DNA of 64,000 nucleotides. It comes from Novosphingobium sp. AAP83. GTDB lineage: Bacteria > Pseudomonadota > Alphaproteobacteria > Sphingomonadales > Sphingomonadaceae. Every line of letters begins with the position of its first letter. The first letter of the stretch is position 1. The DNA is taken from positions 124,001-188,000 of the forward strand of contig NZ_LJHY01000001.1 of NCBI RefSeq assembly GCF_001295795.1. Direction: 5' to 3'. Under the pieces are notes generated by a model. The model did not search any database. It had not been told where the DNA came from and saw nothing but the letters and a program-made list of their open reading frames with translations. Of the stretch, positions 33,477 to 42,886 are shown piece by piece. The translations under genes were made by a program, and so were the position numbers.

Positions 33477-34946
33477 ATGAACCCCGAAGGCGTGAACGTC
33501 GCTAACCCCGATAAGCTGTTCATTGGCGGACGCTGGGTGCCTGCCAATTCTGGCCGGACAATCGAGCTTGTCTCACCCAACACCGAACAAGTGGTTGGCC
33601 GCGTGGCCGAGGCAGACGAGGCGGATATGGACGCAGCCGTTGCCGCCGCGCGCGAGGCGTTTGACAACGGGCCTTGGCCGACCACACCGCCCGCACAGCG
33701 TATCGCGGCTTTCCGTGCAATGATCGCGCACTTGGAAACGCGTTTGCCCGAACTGGCCAAAGCATGGACCGCGCAAATGGGCGGGCTGGCCTCGTTTGCA
33801 GGGCCGATGCACGGCGGCGGCATATTTGCGCTGGGCCAGATTGCGGGCTTTGCCGAACAGTTCGAATTCGTGCAGACCCGGCCGAGCCAGGCGGCAGCAG
33901 CAGCGCTGATCGCCTATGAACCGGTGGGGGTTGTTGCGGCCATTGCCCCGTGGAACGGGCCGTTCGGGATTATGGCCAACAAGGTTGCCTATGCCTTGTT
34001 AACCGGTTGCACCGTGATCATGAAGCCTTCGCCCGAAACCCCGCTTGAGGCCTATATCATCGCCGAGGCCGCAGAAGCGGCGGGCATTCCGGCAGGCGTT
34101 GTCAATCTGGTGACGGGCCACCGCGAGGCGAGCGATCATCTGGTGTGCAACCATGGCGTCGACAAAGTCTCGTTCACCGGGTCGAGCGTGGCGGGCAGGC
34201 GCATCGCCTCTGTCTGCGGCGGGCGCATGGCGCGTTGCACGCTGGAACTGGGCGGAAAATCTGCCGCAATCATCCGCGATGACTTCCCGATCGAGGCTGC
34301 GGCCAAGATGCTGGCGGGCACGATCACGCTGATGAGCGGACAAGTCTGCGCGATGTTGAGCCGCGTCATCGTCCCGCGCCATCGCCATGATGAATTGGCT
34401 CAGGCTATTGCGGCTGAAATGCGTCAGACACGTATCGGCTATTCCGATGATCCTGAAACGCAGCTTGGCCCGGTAGCGATGAAGCGCCAGTTGGAACGCA
34501 TTGAAATGTATATCGCAGAGGGCAAGCAAACCGCCGACCTGATCACTGGCGGCAATCGCCCGGCGCATCTCAATCGCGGCTACTTTATCGAGCCGACGCT
34601 GTTTGCCAACGTCAGGAATGATAGCCGCATTGCGCAGGAGGAAATCTTTGGTCCGGTATTGAGCCTTATCCCGGTCGAGGACGAGGAAGACGCCATCCGC
34701 ACCGCCAACGCCAGCGAGTTTGGTCTTAACGGGTCGGTGCTTACGACCGATGCTGATGCAGCGTATCGCATTGCCCGGCGCGTGCGCACCGGCGGCTTTG
34801 GCCAGAACGGTTTGCGCATGGATTTTGGCCTGCCGTTTGGCGGATTCAAGCAATCGGGCATCGGGCGCGAGGGCGGACCGGAAGGGCTGTTCCCTTACAT
34901 GGAGTTGAAGACGATCCTGATCGACGCGATGCCGACGCAGTTGTGA
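33477..34946 (+). CDS. NAD(P)-dependent aldehyde dehydrogenase
   Basis: The 489-residue protein has the ALDH fold signatures: FIGGRWVPANSG, AIAPWNGPFGIMANKVA, KPSPETPLEAY, FTGSSVAGRRI, the LELGGKSA segment with catalytic Glu, and SGQVCAMLSRV with catalytic Cys, then EEIFGPVLSLIP and PFGGFKQSGIGRE. ATG 33477 lies nine bases after GAGG. It would oxidise an aldehyde from the compound taken up by the neighbouring receptor; substrate not determinable. Its stop codon abuts the relic of an iron-type alcohol dehydrogenase on the other strand. Confidence 0.93.
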   Translation: MNPEGVNVANPDKLFIGGRWVPANSGRTIELVSPNTEQVVGRVAEADEADMDAAVAAAREAFDNGPWPTTPPAQRIAAFRAMIAHLETRLPELAKAWTAQMGGLASFAGPMHGGGIFALGQIAGFAEQFEFVQTRPSQAAAAALIAYEPVGVVAAIAPWNGPFGIMANKVAYALLTGCTVIMKPSPETPLEAYIIAEAAEAAGIPAGVVNLVTGHREASDHLVCNHGVDKVSFTGSSVAGRRIASVCGGRMARCTLELGGKSAAIIRDDFPIEAAAKMLAGTITLMSGQVCAMLSRVIVPRHRHDELAQAIAAEMRQTRIGYSDDPETQLGPVAMKRQLERIEMYIAEGKQTADLITGGNRPAHLNRGYFIEPTLFANVRNDSRIAQEEIFGPVLSLIPVEDEEDAIRTANASEFGLNGSVLTTDADAAYRIARRVRTGGFGQNGLRMDFGLPFGGFKQSGIGREGGPEGLFPYMELKTILIDAMPTQL

Positions 34947-35332
34947 AGCAGCAGGGCCTTGCCGTAGACCGCGCCGTAAAGTGCTTCGATCTCGTTCAAT
35001 TCGGCAAGGCGCGGATCAAGCGCAAGCGCGGCAATCGCCTTGGCTGTATCAATCGGGCTGCCGCCGTCAAAGCCGATCACACAATCGCTGCCGCTCCAGC
35101 GCAAGGCCTCCAGCGCTTGTTCGACCACGGCCAAGGTTGGGATCAGGCACGGTTTCGGCAAAGACCTGCACCGGCATTCCTGCAGCTTCCAATAGGCCCA
35201 CCAATTGCGCCGCCATCCCCGATTGCAAAAGAAAGCTATCGGTCACCACGAATGGGCGTTTAAGCCCGCATTGCACCATCGCATCGGGCAATTCGTAGAG
35301 GGCACCTGCGCCGATGCTATTTTTTGCCGCGC
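34947..35332 (-). pseudogene. Iron-containing alcohol dehydrogenase, truncated and frameshifted
   Basis: Reading on the minus strand, the first piece (SIGAGALYELPDAMVQCG, RPFVVTDSFLLQSGM, VFAETVPDP) matches the N-terminal domain of group III iron alcohol dehydrogenases. At about 35137 one extra base (CCCAACC where CCCACC is expected) shifts the frame; the next frame continues TLAVVEQALEAL and VIGFDGGSPIDTAKAIA, the NAD-binding GGGS region. The initiator Met and N-terminal tip are missing at the 35332 end, and the iron-binding C-terminal domain is gone at the 34947 end. This is a decayed gene, possibly once part of the adjacent catabolic island. Confidence 0.85.
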
Positions 35333-35526
35333 AATTTGTTTAGCGCTTTAGCGCCTTTTTGCGCGTCAGCGTTGGGGTCGTCAGCGCCCTTGACGCACTC
35401 GACGTAATTTTCGCGGCCCATTGCCCCATCTAAGGCCGCGCGCGAGCCAACGTCAGTTGCCACACCGCCGCCAGATCGGCTGCCGTGCTCGGGCGTGGGA
35501 AGCTCCCCGGCCTTTTCGATCAGTTC
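35317..35526 (-). CDS. Possible short protein after the ferredoxin gene
   Basis: In this frame the sequence reads to MGRENYVECVKGADDPNADA and a lysine-rich end KALNKLRGKK before a TAG at 35317. No good start codon fits: an ATG at the ferredoxin stop is out of frame, and the options are an internal GTG or ATG giving about 50 or 34 residues. The composition looks protein-like, but it may be a fragment left by the same rearrangement that truncated the alcohol dehydrogenase. No family recognised. Confidence 0.3.
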   Translation of the reverse strand, partial: ELIEKAGELPTPEHGSRSGGGVATDVGSRAALDGAMGRENYVECVKGADDPNADAQKGAKALNKLRGKK

Positions 35527-35527
35527 A

Positions 35528-35860
35528 TTATCGGCCCTGCATATCGCGCGCTTCGGCCGGAATATGCACCACCAGCCCTTCAAGCGCCTCGGTAAGTTCG
35601 ATCTGACACGAAAGGCGGCTGGTGCGAGTGACGCCTGCGGCGAGATCGAGCATGTCTTCTTCGTCATCGATGGCGGCGGGCAGTTTGTCGAACCATGCTG
35701 CATCAATCACCACGTGGCATGTGGAACAGGCCATCTGGCCTTCGCAAGTGCCTTCCAATGGCATCCCTTTGGCTTGACCCAGTTCCAGCAGACGCGTTCC
35801 AACCTCACCTTGCGCGGCGATCTTTTCGCCCTGCGGGGTTACGAAGGTGACACTGACCAT
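35528..35860 (-). CDS. fdx: [2Fe-2S] ferredoxin, adrenodoxin/ISC type
   Basis: A 110-residue ferredoxin with the cluster-binding pattern CEGQMACSTC followed by a distant Cys in SCQIEL, as in ISC-type and putidaredoxin-like proteins. It transfers single electrons in Fe-S cluster assembly or to oxygenases. It starts three bases after the second cysteine desulfurase gene stops, so the three genes form an operon, which favours a role in Fe-S biogenesis over a catabolic monooxygenase. Confidence 0.9.
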   Translation of the reverse strand: MVSVTFVTPQGEKIAAQGEVGTRLLELGQAKGMPLEGTCEGQMACSTCHVVIDAAWFDKLPAAIDDEEDMLDLAAGVTRTSRLSCQIELTEALEGLVVHIPAEARDMQGR

Positions 35861-35863
35861 GGC

Positions 35864-36946
35864 TTAAATTACTCCCTGAAGTTTCACAGCGGCATGGACG
35901 GCCGCAGCGGCCTCAATCAGATCCTCTTCCCGTGTATAGCGTCCGAAGCCGAGCCGGATCGCGGTTTTGCTATCCCTGTCCGAAAGTCCGAGCGCGCGCA
36001 AGACATGGCTTGGCCTGCCAGAGCCGCTGGCGCAGGCAGAACCGGCAGAAAATGCAACAGTGCGGCATTCTGACAACAACCGTCCCACATCAAGACAATC
36101 CAGCCGCAAACTCATATTGCCGTGCCAGCGCCGGGTGGGGCAGCCGTTCAGCGTCCAGCCGGCGAACAGCGAACGGGCAACCGTCCACAGCTTTTCCACA
36201 TGCTGTGAGTCGCTTGTTCGCAAACTTGTGCACAAGGCCGCCGCCGCGCCAAATCCGGCACAGAGCGCAGGACTGAGCGTGCCGGAGCGCAAGCCGCCCT
36301 CTTGCCCGCCGCCGTGGATCAAGGGGGCAAGGGCTATGCCATCGCGCACCCACAACGCGCCGATGCCCTTGGGCCCATACAGCTTGTGCGAGGACACAGC
36401 GATCATATCGGCAAGGGCTGGCGCTGCGAGTTTGCCTGCGCCCTGCACCGCATCGCACACGAACAGCGCGCCCATTGCGCGTGCCCGCTGCGCCATGTCA
36501 TCGACCGGTTGCACGGTGCCTATTTCGTTGTTCACCTGCATTACCGCGACGAGACCGGTGCCCTCGTCGATTGCCACGTCGGGATCGACCAGCCCTGTTG
36601 AATCGACCGGCAGCATCGCGACATCCGGATCAACAAAACGCGCCGTATCAAGCACGGCGGCATGTTCGATGGCCGAGACGGCCAGCCGCTTTTGCCCCGA
36701 TCCGATTATGGCAAGATTGAGCGCTTCGGTGGCCCCCGAGGTAAAAATCACCCGCCCCCCTGCCGGAAACAGCGTGGCGACTTGCGCGCGCGCGACCTCA
36801 ACGGCAGCAGCGGCCATGCGCCCCATCTTGTGCGGACTGTGCGGATTGGCAAAGCCGGTTGCTTCGGCCCCTGCCAACCAAGGCAGCATGGCCGCGCGGG
36901 CCTCGGGGGCAAGCGGGGTGGTGGCCTGATAATCGAGGTAGATCAT
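35864..36946 (-). CDS. Cysteine desulfurase (second of tandem pair)
   Basis: A 360-residue PLP enzyme of the NifS/IscS group: MIYLDYQATTPLAPEAR, VIFTSGATEALNLAI, the PLP lysine in AVSSHKLYGPKG, and the catalytic Cys loop SAGSACASGSGRPSHVL. It removes sulfur from cysteine to form a persulfide for cluster or thio-cofactor assembly. ATG 36946 overlaps the stop of the upstream desulfurase (ATGA) and follows GGGAG. Its persulfide loop is intact, so it is not obviously an inactive copy. Confidence 0.9.
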   Translation of the reverse strand: MIYLDYQATTPLAPEARAAMLPWLAGAEATGFANPHSPHKMGRMAAAAVEVARAQVATLFPAGGRVIFTSGATEALNLAIIGSGQKRLAVSAIEHAAVLDTARFVDPDVAMLPVDSTGLVDPDVAIDEGTGLVAVMQVNNEIGTVQPVDDMAQRARAMGALFVCDAVQGAGKLAAPALADMIAVSSHKLYGPKGIGALWVRDGIALAPLIHGGGQEGGLRSGTLSPALCAGFGAAAALCTSLRTSDSQHVEKLWTVARSLFAGWTLNGCPTRRWHGNMSLRLDCLDVGRLLSECRTVAFSAGSACASGSGRPSHVLRALGLSDRDSKTAIRLGFGRYTREEDLIEAAAAVHAAVKLQGVI

Positions 36947-37989
36947 CCGCGAATCTCCCGCCACAACGCGACGAACCGTGCGATGTCGTCCGCGCTTGTC
37001 TCGCGCCCGATCGATACGCGGATGACTTCGCCAAGGCCTTCAACGCCCATTGCGGTGAGCACGTGGCTAGCCTTGAGCGAGCCTGACGAACAGGCGCTGC
37101 CTGCCGATACGGCGATGCCTGCGCCATCAAAGCGGATCAATTGCGCGGCGCTCGATTTGCCCGGCATGCGATAAGCGCCGATGGTTGGGCTGCGCGGGGC
37201 ATGGGCGGCGATTACTTCAGCGCCCAGATCAAGCAATTGAGCCTCCAGCGATTCCCGCAATGCTGAAGCGGACTTGAGCCAATCGTGGCCCGCCTCCAGC
37301 GCGGCGGCCATGGCGAGAACTTGCGGCAAAGGCTCGGTCCCCGCGCGATAGCCGCGTTCCTGCCCGCCGGTGGGGGCGAGCAGGGCGTAATCGCGCACCA
37401 GCAGCGCGCCGATGCCGACAGGACCGCCAAATTTGTGCGCCGAGAGCGCGATCATGTCGGCTTGCGGCAATGGGAGCTTGCCCGCGCCTTGGGCGGCGTC
37501 GACCAGCAGGCGGGCGTTGTGGGCTTTCACAAGTCCGGCAAGCGCCGCCAGATCCTGCACGACGCCGGTTTCGCTGTTGACGTGCTGGATGGCCACCAGC
37601 GCCGGGGCTTGGCTGACAAGCGCCTGTTCCAGTTCCGCAAGGTTGAGCAGTCCTTCGGGGGTTACGCTGATGCGCAGGGCATCGGGAGTGAGGCGCAGCA
37701 CGGCTTCGTGCTCAACCGCGCTGGTCAAGGCGGGGAAGCGCCGGTTTGCCGGGGCGTGGTTGATCGCCAGAGAGAGCGCCTCGCTCGCTCCGCTGGTGAA
37801 GATCACCTCGCCGGTCCAGCCGAGCGCTGCCTTCACCCGCGCGCGGGCATCTTCCAGCGCAGCGCGTGCGGCGCGGCCTGCTTTGTGCGGGCTGGAGGGG
37901 TTGGCCCAGATGCGGAAACCCTCCTCCATCGCGGCCAAGGCTTGCGGCAGGATCGGCGTGGTCGCAGCGTGGTCAAGATAGATCGGCAA
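36943..37989 (-). CDS. Cysteine desulfurase (first of tandem pair)
   Basis: A 348-residue NifS/IscS-type enzyme with LPIYLDHAATTPILPQ, VIFTSGASEALSLAI, the PLP lysine ALSAHKFGGPVG and Cys loop SAGSACSSGSLKASHVL. The protein family begins at IYLDHAATTP, so I place the start at TTG 37989; the open frame reaches 38097, where the divergent hydrolase begins, leaving no promoter. The two tandem desulfurases share the same fold and motifs but differ in sequence and may have distinct acceptors. Confidence 0.88.
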   Translation of the reverse strand: MPIYLDHAATTPILPQALAAMEEGFRIWANPSSPHKAGRAARAALEDARARVKAALGWTGEVIFTSGASEALSLAINHAPANRRFPALTSAVEHEAVLRLTPDALRISVTPEGLLNLAELEQALVSQAPALVAIQHVNSETGVVQDLAALAGLVKAHNARLLVDAAQGAGKLPLPQADMIALSAHKFGGPVGIGALLVRDYALLAPTGGQERGYRAGTEPLPQVLAMAAALEAGHDWLKSASALRESLEAQLLDLGAEVIAAHAPRSPTIGAYRMPGKSSAAQLIRFDGAGIAVSAGSACSSGSLKASHVLTAMGVEGLGEVIRVSIGRETSADDIARFVALWREIRG

Positions 37990-38096
37990 GGCTATTCCCG
38001 GAAAAGTTGCTTTTAGGACGTTGCTTTCTATATAGCCAGCAACACATTTCCCAGCCCCGGCAGCTTCTGCCGTCGCGGCCAGAACGCAGGCACCCA

Positions 38097-38753
38097 ATGC
38101 CCTCAGTCATTTTCCCCGGCCCCGAAGGCCGTCTCGAAGGCCGTTTCCAACCTGCCTCGCGCCCCCGCGCGCCAGTAGCGATGATCCTGCACCCGCATCC
38201 GCAAGCGGGCGGCACGATGAATGATCGCATCACGCAGGCGATGTACAAGACATTTGTCGCGCGCGGCTTTGCCACTTTGCGGTTCAACTTCCGTGGCGTT
38301 GGCCGCAGCCAGGGTTCGTTTGATAACGGCATTGGCGAATTGTCCGATGCCGCATCGGCGCTTGATTGGGTGCAATCGATCCACCCGGAAGCCAGCACCA
38401 CATGGATCGCGGGCTATTCGTTCGGCGCGCTGATCGGCATGCAGTTGCTGATGCGCCGCCCGGAAATCCGTGGCTTCATCTCGGTTGCGCCGCCTGCCAA
38501 CATGTATGATTTCAGCTTCCTTGCACCATGCCCTGCATCGGGCATCATCGTGCAGGGCACGGCTGATACGGTGGTCACGCCCAACGCGGTGCAAAAGCTG
38601 GTCGACAAGCTGCGCACGCAAAAGCACATCACGATCCATCACGATGAAATCCCGCGCGCCAACCATTTCTTCGAAAACGAAATGGACGACATGATGCGTT
38701 CGGTCGACAATTACCTCGACTTCCGCCTTTCGCCGGAATGCACGATCCGTTGA
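38097..38753 (+). CDS. Alpha/beta hydrolase
   Basis: A 218-residue serine hydrolase with LHPHPQAGGTMNDRI (oxyanion region), FNFRGVGRSQGSFD and the nucleophile elbow GYSFGA, acid in GTADTVV and His in RANHFF. This small clade is widely conserved next to Fe-S assembly genes in alphaproteobacteria, though its substrate is unknown to me. It is divergent from the cysteine desulfurase operon; AGG lies eight bases before the ATG. Confidence 0.88.
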   Translation: MPSVIFPGPEGRLEGRFQPASRPRAPVAMILHPHPQAGGTMNDRITQAMYKTFVARGFATLRFNFRGVGRSQGSFDNGIGELSDAASALDWVQSIHPEASTTWIAGYSFGALIGMQLLMRRPEIRGFISVAPPANMYDFSFLAPCPASGIIVQGTADTVVTPNAVQKLVDKLRTQKHITIHHDEIPRANHFFENEMDDMMRSVDNYLDFRLSPECTIR

Positions 38754-38764
38754 TGGCAGTAACC

Positions 38765-38798
38765 CGCGCCATCTGATTGATTGGAATCAGATGGCGCG
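38765..38798. terminator. Bidirectional hairpin between convergent genes
   Basis: CGCGCCATCTGATT and AATCAGATGGCGCG form a perfect 14-base stem with a six-base loop, between the hydrolase stop (38753) and the DJ-1/PfpI stop (38804). Confidence 0.8.
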
Positions 38799-38803
38799 CT
38801 TGT

Positions 38804-39328
38804 TCAGTCCGCCAGTGCTGCGATCAGCGCGGCACTGAATGCGGGGATATCATCGGGCATACGGCTGGTGATGAAGTTGCCGTCCACGGCAACTTCCTGA
38901 TCGACCACGTTGGCACCGGCGTTGGCAAGATCGGTGTGGATCGAAGGCCAGCCGGTGAGCGTGCGGCCATCGACGATGTCTGCCTCTACCAGCAACCACG
39001 GGCCGTGGCAGATCGCGGCGATGGGTTTGCCCGCATCGTCAAAATCGATGACGAGATCGACCGCGTCTTCGTTCATGCGCAGGATATCGGGGTTCATCTG
39101 GCCGCCGGGCAGCAGCAGTGCGTCAAAATCTGCGGCGGAAACTTCATCCAGCGTGGCATCAACGCGTACGCTATCGCCCCAGTTGTGGTCCTTCCAGCCT
39201 TTGATCGAGCCGGGCTTCGGGCTGGCGACGACGGTTGCAAAACCGGCATCTTCGAGCGCTTTTTTGGGGCCGAGCAATTCGGATTGTTCAAAGCCGTCGG
39301 TCGCAAGGATCAGGACACGCTTGGTCAT
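38804..39328 (-). CDS. DJ-1/PfpI family protein (class I glutamine amidotransferase-like)
   Basis: A 174-residue protein with VLILATDGFEQSEL, DALLLPGGQMNPD (conserved Glu/Gly region) and the nucleophile elbow AAICHGPWLL, the arrangement of YhbO/PfpI proteins. Members act as deglycase/glyoxalase-like or stress proteins; the biochemical role is disputed. ATG 39328 follows GGAG, whereas the open frame to 39364 has no such site. It is divergent from parC. Confidence 0.9.
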   Translation of the reverse strand: MTKRVLILATDGFEQSELLGPKKALEDAGFATVVASPKPGSIKGWKDHNWGDSVRVDATLDEVSAADFDALLLPGGQMNPDILRMNEDAVDLVIDFDDAGKPIAAICHGPWLLVEADIVDGRTLTGWPSIHTDLANAGANVVDQEVAVDGNFITSRMPDDIPAFSAALIAALAD

Positions 39329-39469
39329 GGGGGGGTCTCCGGGAAAAAGGGGTGGCCTGCGCAAGAGGGGCGGGCCGTGCCCTTACAATTGACCGGGATA
39401 GCGGTTGTTCCCCAGCTTTTGGTCTGCGCCCTTTTGTTTAGGGGTACAGGTTGCTAAGCCGGACGGGCC

Positions 39470-41758
39470 ATGGCGATCACCACAGACAACGAACCCGATC
39501 CGTTTGACGCTATTGTCGACGCGCCTTTCGATTCAGCGCTGTCGCAGCGCTATCTCGTCTATGCGATGTCCACCATCACCGCGCGATCGCTGCCGGATTT
39601 GCGCGACGGGTTGAAGCCTGTCCACCGCCGCCTGCTGTGGGCGATGCGCCAGTTGAAGCTGGACGCAACCGGTGCCTACAAAAAATCGGCGCGCGTGGTG
39701 GGCGATGTGATCGGCAAGTATCACCCGCATGGCGATTCCAGCGTCTATGATGCGATGGTGCGTTTGGCGCAGGATTTTGCGCTGCGCTATCCGCTGGTCC
39801 AAGGCCAGGGCAACTTCGGCAACATCGATGGCGATAACGCAGCGGCCTACCGCTATACCGAAGCGCGGCTAACCAAGACCGCGATGCGCCTGATGGCGGG
39901 GCTGGAAGATGGCACGGTTGATTTCCAGCCGACCTACAACGGTGAGGAAGAAGAGCCCGAGATTTTTCCGGGGCTGTTCCCCAACCTTCTGGCCAATGGT
40001 TCCAGCGGCATCGCCGTGGGCATGGCGACCAATATCCCGAGCCATAATGTGGCGGAGATTGTCGATGCAACGCTGCTGCTGATTGATAATCCGGCGGTCG
40101 AACACGCCCAATTGATGGAAGTGTTCCACGGGCCTGATCTGCCAACCGGCGGCATCGTGGTGGATAGTCCTGCCACGATTTCGGCGGCCTATGCCAGCGG
40201 GCGCGGGGCGATCCGGGTGCGCGGGCGCTTTTCCACGGGGCGCGATGAAGCGGGCAACTGGGAAGAGACGGGGATCGAAAAGCTGGGCGGTGGCCAGTGG
40301 CAACTGGTCATATCCGAAATCCCTTATCAGGTGCAGAAGAGCAAGCTGATCGAGCAGATTGCGCAATTGATTGCCGACAAGAAGCTGCCGATCCTTGAAG
40401 ATGTGCGCGATGAATCGGACGAGCAGATCCGGCTGGTGCTGGTGCCCAAGAGCCGCAACATCGATCCCGATCTGCTCAAGGAATCGCTGTTCCGGCTGAC
40501 CGATCTGGAAAACCGCTTCGGCCTGAACCTCAACGTGCTCGATGCGCGGCGCACGCCCGGTGTGCTGGGGCTGAAGCTGCTATTGCAGGAATGGGTGATC
40601 TCCCAGATCGACATCCTGCTGCGCCGTTCGCGGCACCGGCTGGAAAAGATCGCGGCGCGGCTGGAACTGGTCGGCGGTTATATCATCGCCTACCTCAACC
40701 TTGACCGGATCATCGAGATCATCCGCACCGAGGATGAGCCCAAGCCGATCATGATGGCCGAGTTTGACCTGACCGACCGTCAGGCAGAAGCCATCCTCAA
40801 CATGCGGCTGCGGTCGTTGCGCAAGCTTGAGGAAATGGAGCTGCGCAAGGAGCAGGCCGATCTGATCGCCGAGCAGGAAGAGCTGCAAAAGCTTCTCGAC
40901 GATCCCAAGCTTCAGAAAAAACGTCTGAAGCGCGATCTGAATGCGCTGCGCAAGGAATATGGGCCGGACACGCCGCTGGGCCGCCGCCGCACGACGATTG
41001 CAGAAGCCGCGCCGACGCGTGAATTCAGCATGGATGCGATGATCGAGAAGGAACCGGTGACGGTGATCCTGTCAGCCAAGGGCTGGATCAAGGCGGCCAA
41101 GGGGCATTTGCCGCTGGATAGCGATTTCAAATTCAAAGAAGGCGATGGCCCCGCCTTTGCAATGCACTGCCAGACCACCGACAAGCTGCTTGTGGCAGTG
41201 GACAACGGGCGGTTCTATACGCTGGGCGCGGATAAACTGCCCGGCGCGCGCGGCTTTGGCGAACCGATCCGCACGATGGTAGACATTGATCCCGAAGCGC
41301 ACATCATTGCCGTTGTGATTTATAAACCCAAGGGCCAATTGCTGCTGGCGGCCAATACCGGACGCGGCTTTGCGGCTGAAATGGACGAGCTGCTTGCCGA
41401 AACGCGCAAAGGGCGCGGTGTGGTTTCAACCAAACCCGGCGTAAAGCTGGCCGTGGTGCGCGAAATCGCCGCCGAGCATGATCACGTCGCGGTGATCGGC
41501 GACAATCGCAAACTGGTGGTGTTCGGCCTCTCCGAAGTGCCGATCCTCGCCAAAGGGCAGGGCGTGACGCTGCAACGCTATAAAGACGGCGGCATGGCCG
41601 ATGTGATCACGCTGAAGCTGGAAGACGGGCTTTCTTGGACGATGGGCGGCGACAGCGGACGAACGCGGACGGAGAAGGACTTGCTGCCGTGGAAGGTCGC
41701 GCGCGGGGCGGCAGGACGCTTGCCGCCGAACGGGTTTCCGCGGGATAACAAGTTCTGA
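39470..41758 (+). CDS. parC: DNA topoisomerase IV subunit A
   Basis: The 762-residue protein decatenates daughter chromosomes together with ParE (not in the window). It shows [45 protein letters not shown] and the DNA-cleaving Y129 in AAYRYTE. The quinolone-determining positions corresponding to E. coli ParC Ser80 and Glu84 are S90 and D94 here. A C-terminal beta-pinwheel follows. Its length is near ParC, shorter than GyrA. Confidence 0.95.
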   Translation: MAITTDNEPDPFDAIVDAPFDSALSQRYLVYAMSTITARSLPDLRDGLKPVHRRLLWAMRQLKLDATGAYKKSARVVGDVIGKYHPHGDSSVYDAMVRLAQDFALRYPLVQGQGNFGNIDGDNAAAYRYTEARLTKTAMRLMAGLEDGTVDFQPTYNGEEEEPEIFPGLFPNLLANGSSGIAVGMATNIPSHNVAEIVDATLLLIDNPAVEHAQLMEVFHGPDLPTGGIVVDSPATISAAYASGRGAIRVRGRFSTGRDEAGNWEETGIEKLGGGQWQLVISEIPYQVQKSKLIEQIAQLIADKKLPILEDVRDESDEQIRLVLVPKSRNIDPDLLKESLFRLTDLENRFGLNLNVLDARRTPGVLGLKLLLQEWVISQIDILLRRSRHRLEKIAARLELVGGYIIAYLNLDRIIEIIRTEDEPKPIMMAEFDLTDRQAEAILNMRLRSLRKLEEMELRKEQADLIAEQEELQKLLDDPKLQKKRLKRDLNALRKEYGPDTPLGRRRTTIAEAAPTREFSMDAMIEKEPVTVILSAKGWIKAAKGHLPLDSDFKFKEGDGPAFAMHCQTTDKLLVAVDNGRFYTLGADKLPGARGFGEPIRTMVDIDPEAHIIAVVIYKPKGQLLLAANTGRGFAAEMDELLAETRKGRGVVSTKPGVKLAVVREIAAEHDHVAVIGDNRKLVVFGLSEVPILAKGQGVTLQRYKDGGMADVITLKLEDGLSWTMGGDSGRTRTEKDLLPWKVARGAAGRLPPNGFPRDNKF

Positions 41759-41823
41759 GCAGCGTTCCCTCTTGCATGAGGGTGCGGCCCCGGTAGACGT
41801 CCGCTCCTGAACAGGAGAGTCCA

Positions 41824-42597
41824 ATGGAACGCCCGCGTTATTCGCTTGAGGGCCGTATCGCGCTGATTACCGGCGCATCGTCTGGCTTGGGGGCGCATTT
41901 TGCACGGCTCTATGCGGCGGCAGGGGCGGCAGTGATTGTCGGTGCGCGGCGGGTTGAGCGTGTTGCGGCATTGGCCGACGAGATTAACAGCGCAGGCGGC
42001 AAGGCGCTGGCTGTGGCGTTGGACGTGACCGACGAGGGATCGATCATCGCGGCGTTCGATGCGGCAGAGGCGGCGATTGGTGTGCCCGATGTGGTTCTGG
42101 CAAATGCTGGGGTGGTGGATGCTGCCCGATCTATCGACATATCGGCGGCTGCGATGCGCCAAGTGGTCGATACCAATTTCAACGGGGTGTATCTGACAGC
42201 GCGTGAGGGCGCACGCCGCATGATCGCGGCGGGATCAAAGCAGAGCGAGCGGGGGCGGATCATCCTGACCGGATCGATCACCGCGCAGATGACCGCGACG
42301 GGCGATGCCGCCTATGCCGCAACCAAACTGGCGGTGCAGCATTTGGGCCGCCAGTTTGCGCGCGAATGGGCGCGGCTGGGGATCAACGTCAACGTGATTC
42401 AGCCCGGCTATATCCGCACCGAAATTGATGGCGAATGGTTCGATAGTCCCGGTGGCCAAGCGCAAATCGCATCCTGGCCGCGCAAGCGCCTGACCGATGT
42501 TTCGGCGCTGGATGATATGGTGCTGTTCTTCGGATCGGATGCCTCGCGGCAGGTGACGGGGACTTTCATTTCGCTGGATGACGGGCAGTCGTTGTAA
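41824..42597 (+). CDS. Short-chain dehydrogenase/reductase
   Basis: Classical SDR of 257 residues: ALITGASSGLGAHFA (cofactor site), NAGVVDAA, catalytic Ser in ILTGSIT, and YAATKLAVQ with Tyr and Lys. The end FISLDDGQSL is SDR-like. AGGAGAG precedes the ATG. Substrate unknown; 66 bases downstream of parC and probably independent. It is followed by a large repeat region. Confidence 0.9.
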   Translation: MERPRYSLEGRIALITGASSGLGAHFARLYAAAGAAVIVGARRVERVAALADEINSAGGKALAVALDVTDEGSIIAAFDAAEAAIGVPDVVLANAGVVDAARSIDISAAAMRQVVDTNFNGVYLTAREGARRMIAAGSKQSERGRIILTGSITAQMTATGDAAYAATKLAVQHLGRQFAREWARLGINVNVIQPGYIRTEIDGEWFDSPGGQAQIASWPRKRLTDVSALDDMVLFFGSDASRQVTGTFISLDDGQSL

Positions 42598-42620
42598 GGG
42601 ATTTAAGGGGTTTAAGGGGT

Positions 42621-42883
42621 TTCGCGCAGAGGCGCAGAGGAAAAAGAGGGCGCAGGGGGCGGCGAATGTCCCTTTACCTCGTCCCCCCAACTTCGTCATT
42701 GCGAGCCCCGCATAGCGGGGAGAAGCAATCCAGAGCCGTTATGCGCCACTCTGGATTGCTTCCTCGGCTTCGCCTCCTCGCAATGACGATGGCTTGGTTG
42801 CAATGTAGGAAATCGCCAAAGGTTACGCGGATTGGCGCAGGTCACTCTCAGCGGTCTCATTTTCCTCTGCGCCTCTGCGCGAA
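42621..42883. repeat. Nested palindromic repeat element
   Basis: An outer perfect inverted repeat of 24 bases (42621-42644 and 42860-42883; core GCGCAGAGGCGCAGAGG) encloses an inner inverted repeat starting CGTCATTGCGAG (42694-42705) and ending CTCGCAATGACG (42777-42788), with further complementary segments GAAGCAATCCAGAG and CTCTGGATTGCTTC. The inner part matches the style of a common dispersed repeat in alphaproteobacteria. The interval 42598-42886 has no gene. Confidence 0.85.
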
Positions 42884-42886
42884 CCC

